DNA from: Fragum whitleyi
Lineage: Eukaryota > Mollusca > Bivalvia > Cardiida > Cardiidae
DNA: 64,000 bases
Assembly (NCBI GenBank): GCA_948146395.1
Contig: OX411558.1
Span: 51,159,622-51,223,621, forward strand
Reading direction: 5' to 3'
The stretch's first letter is position 1; the number at the start of each line of letters is the position of its first letter. Below are positions 61,644 through 64,000 of the stretch, piece by piece. Under the pieces are notes generated by a model. The model saw only the letters and a program-made list of their open reading frames with translations, did no database searches and was not told where the DNA came from. Position numbers and translations under genes: made by a program.

Positions 61644-64000
61644 GTAAGTAATGTTTATGCTGTAGAGGAAATGTCTTAGATACCATAGTTACCCCAGGAG
61701 TTTTTAACGCCCAAACGTCGGACAATAATCATTTTTAAAATTCTAAGAAAATGGAATGGAAGCACATCCATGTGTCCAACTGAGGCTTAGCAAAAAGTAA
61801 ACAATACAGACCCTTGCTGAAACTGCACCTTTAACAGCAGTTTGATCTGGAACTTCTATATTTGTTTGGATCTCTGTATCTAAAATTTTCAGATCAGTAT
61901 GCGAAGTATTCTCTGTTCGACACAAAGGGGAGTCCGGTTGTCCAAGACTCCTGTTTTACCAGTTGGGACTCCTTCCTTTTTGCAAGCAAGAGTCAAATGG
62001 GCTCCCAGGATCATTTGTAAAAAAGCAGTAGATCTTTTCATTTAAAAAAAAATTGCTGGCATCATAAAGTATTTTAAAATAAAACACTGTTCTTTTACAG
62101 GAACTTCTGGAAAAGAAGAAATTGCTTGTAACAAGGACTTTAAGAACAATAATTGTTTGTCTTTTGGATGTCAAAAATCTTGGGGTAATAACGATAGCTG
62201 TAGAGAGAATGTCTAATGATATATTGAATGTCTAAAATGTGCATGAATTATTAACCCTTTATCAGATGACAAAATCTTAGACTTGTCAAACTTCAAAGAT
62301 GTTGTAAATTTTCATTTTATTTAAAATCTTTGTCTTTTGAAAAAGAGCACTTTAACCATGAAGAAATTAGTTGTTACAAGCAACTTCTTAATTTTCAGCA
62401 ATACTTTTAAAGCTCTTTAAAGGGGAATCAAAGAGTAGTGTTGTATGGGAAAGCATTAGGAAGTATAAGATCAAACTGCATGTCATTTCGAAGGCTTAGC
62501 GTAAAACAGTGGTAACTGCCTATATGTTTATAGGCAGTTACAACTGTTTTGCGCTGAGCCATAGATATATTAGCTTGTTTAAAGTCTCGCATCTGTCTGT
62601 CAGTCATAACATTTCTCTTCTTTCCTTTTAAGAAATAGCTTTAACAAGAACAACAACAATAACAACAAAGTTGGTTATTTCAGAGTCATGTTTAACTAAG
62701 AAATAGCATTGGGCTAACTTATCGATTTAATAGATAATCAATTGGTTTGGGCTTTACATGTAGTAAATCAATTAAGCCTTTAATTGGTTATTAATGTGTA
62801 AATTTCATCCAATTAATGTTATAAAAGATCAATGTCAATTATAAAATCTGGGTTACTTCTTACTTTCTGGTAACATCCTTTAACTTTGCAATTTCAATTT
62901 ATTTTACTCCAAACCTCGGAATGGACCTACGCTTAACCATTGATGGTCTGACCACTTATGGTTGAGTGTAGGTCCATTTCAGATATGGTAGAGGAAACAA
63001 CACATACAGATGTTTTGCTTTATCTTAAAAAAAACCCCAAAGGTAATAAGTTTTAAAACATACTTCATTATACCATAGTGTACTTTTATAAAAAATTGCA
63101 TTGATATCTATGAATCTGATTGTAGTATCGGTCATTAGTTAATTGTGCTCTTTCAACTAAAAACCGATAATTGGTTATGATTTGAAACAGATTGCCCTCT
63201 GCTAAGAAAGTATATTTCTGATATTACTTTATGTAACAAATTGATAGTCTTACTAACTTTGAAGCTGTAGTGTATGAAGTGACTAACTTTTAACTATTTT
63301 CTTTTGTATAATTCTGTTGTTGAAAGATTGATGTAGGTTTGCATATATATTTGAATTTATTATCAAAAGGGCATTTGCTTACTGCTTGAATATGTATTTA
63401 TTGAAGGAAACACCTAGCTCAAGATAAATTCTAATGTCTGAAGAAAGCTTTAAGTTTTAAGAAGGGGTAATTTCATTTGAGAGACATTATTTCTAACAAA
63501 ATTTGAATTTATTTCTGATTTGAATTGAAGTGTCATTGACATTAGAAATGATAATGAAAAACTTATAAGTAATCATACGGTATTATACTTTGTAAAATGC
63601 AAATAATCAAGATAAATGAATGAAGTTATATTAATTTTGAATATCACATTGTGGGCTTTTAAGTTAGCTTACAGTTTAAAAATTCATTTATTTGTTTTTA
63701 AGAGTTTTAAGGGATGGAGAGTTAGACTATCACATTTTGATGGCTCAGTGCAAGACAGTTGTACCTCCCTATAAAGATATAGGGAGGTACAACTGTTTCA
63801 CACTGGGCCATCAGTTTGTAGCCAGGACCCTTTGAATAGTCTCATGTGTATCCTTTGGACCCTTTTGTGCTCAACTTCAAAAAAGATAAAAAATCCCAAG
63901 ACCCTTTAAATCGAAGACCTTTTAAAATGTCTTCATTTCCTATCAGAAATTTAGACCTGCTGTCAATTACTCTTTCTACTGCTATCCATTTGACTTGTTA
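61644..64000. other. Intron after exon 14: hairpins, otherwise featureless
   Basis: 61925-62005 hAT-MITE-like interior words. About 62100-62400 carries MITE-B-like fold-backs (GAAGAAATTGCTTGTAAC; GAAGAAATTAG..CAACTTCTTA). 62489-62562 is a MITE-A hairpin. 62920-62981 is a hairpin ATGGACCTACGCTTAACCAT and complement. 63739-63812 is a MITE-A with doubly changed arms. No further SVIL exon recognised before the window ends. Confidence 0.6.

Noticed and set aside
62101..62217. Possible terminal exon after TTCTTTTACAG, in phase with exon 14
   Set aside because: The sequence (AAAAGAAGAAATTGCTTGTA) is MITE-B-like fold-back material and the short product resembles nothing in supervillin.

Overview
This is a eukaryotic, AT-rich, intron-dominated animal window. 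Its repeats resemble those I know from bivalve molluscs: tRNA-derived SINEs, pearl/Helentron-like elements carrying GTCC-type microsatellites and ~160-bp tandem cores, and a dense population of fold-back MITEs. The mollusc (probably bivalve) assignment is inference from repeat style. No prokaryotic features (operons, RBS, CRISPR) apply.

The only gene I can support is on the + strand: the central part of a supervillin gene (SVIL family, villin/gelsolin superfamily). I reconstruct 14 exons between 503 and 61643 by hand. Every junction has AG/GT borders, and the phases chain without conflict (1-0-0-1-2-2-2-2-0-1-2-2-1-1-1). Together they encode about 1551 residues. The start codon lies upstream of the window. 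The gelsolin-like repeats and villin headpiece lie downstream. What is present is the long disordered N-terminal half, rich in Ser/Lys/Glu, with a recurring [Q/L]P[V/I]T..E module and the KKSGEEEW motif that identify the family. I also see decayed copies of exon 8, a phase-compatible partial copy of exon 5, and a possible internal alternative first exon.

Layout: 1-6900, exons 1-4 with short introns. 6.9-13.3 kb, exons 5-6. 13.3-26.0 kb, a 12.8-kb intron holding two long tandem-repeat Helentron-like elements, SINEs, hairpin arrays and a 2.4-kb CACTA-type transposon at 23197-25623 packed with short subterminal repeats. 26.0-26.7 kb, exon 7. 26.7-37.1 kb, a repeat-filled intron with nested elements. 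37.1-41.8 kb, exons 8-10. 41.8-54.8 kb, a 13-kb intron with nested MITEs and SINEs. 54.8-61.6 kb, exons 11-14, followed by intron to the end.

The mobile DNA is organised. At least seven Helentron-like families (labelled HLE here) share one end design: a 5' hairpin, often with a GAA loop, whose terminal sequence recurs as a complement near the 3' end, followed by a second hairpin and CTTGTT or CTAGTT. Several TTAA-ended MITE families, hAT-like MITEs and short palindromes are interleaved, and the nesting gives a relative insertion order. Family labels (HLE1-8, MITE-A etc.) are mine, for cross-reference only. All calls are by eye; no search or alignment program was run.
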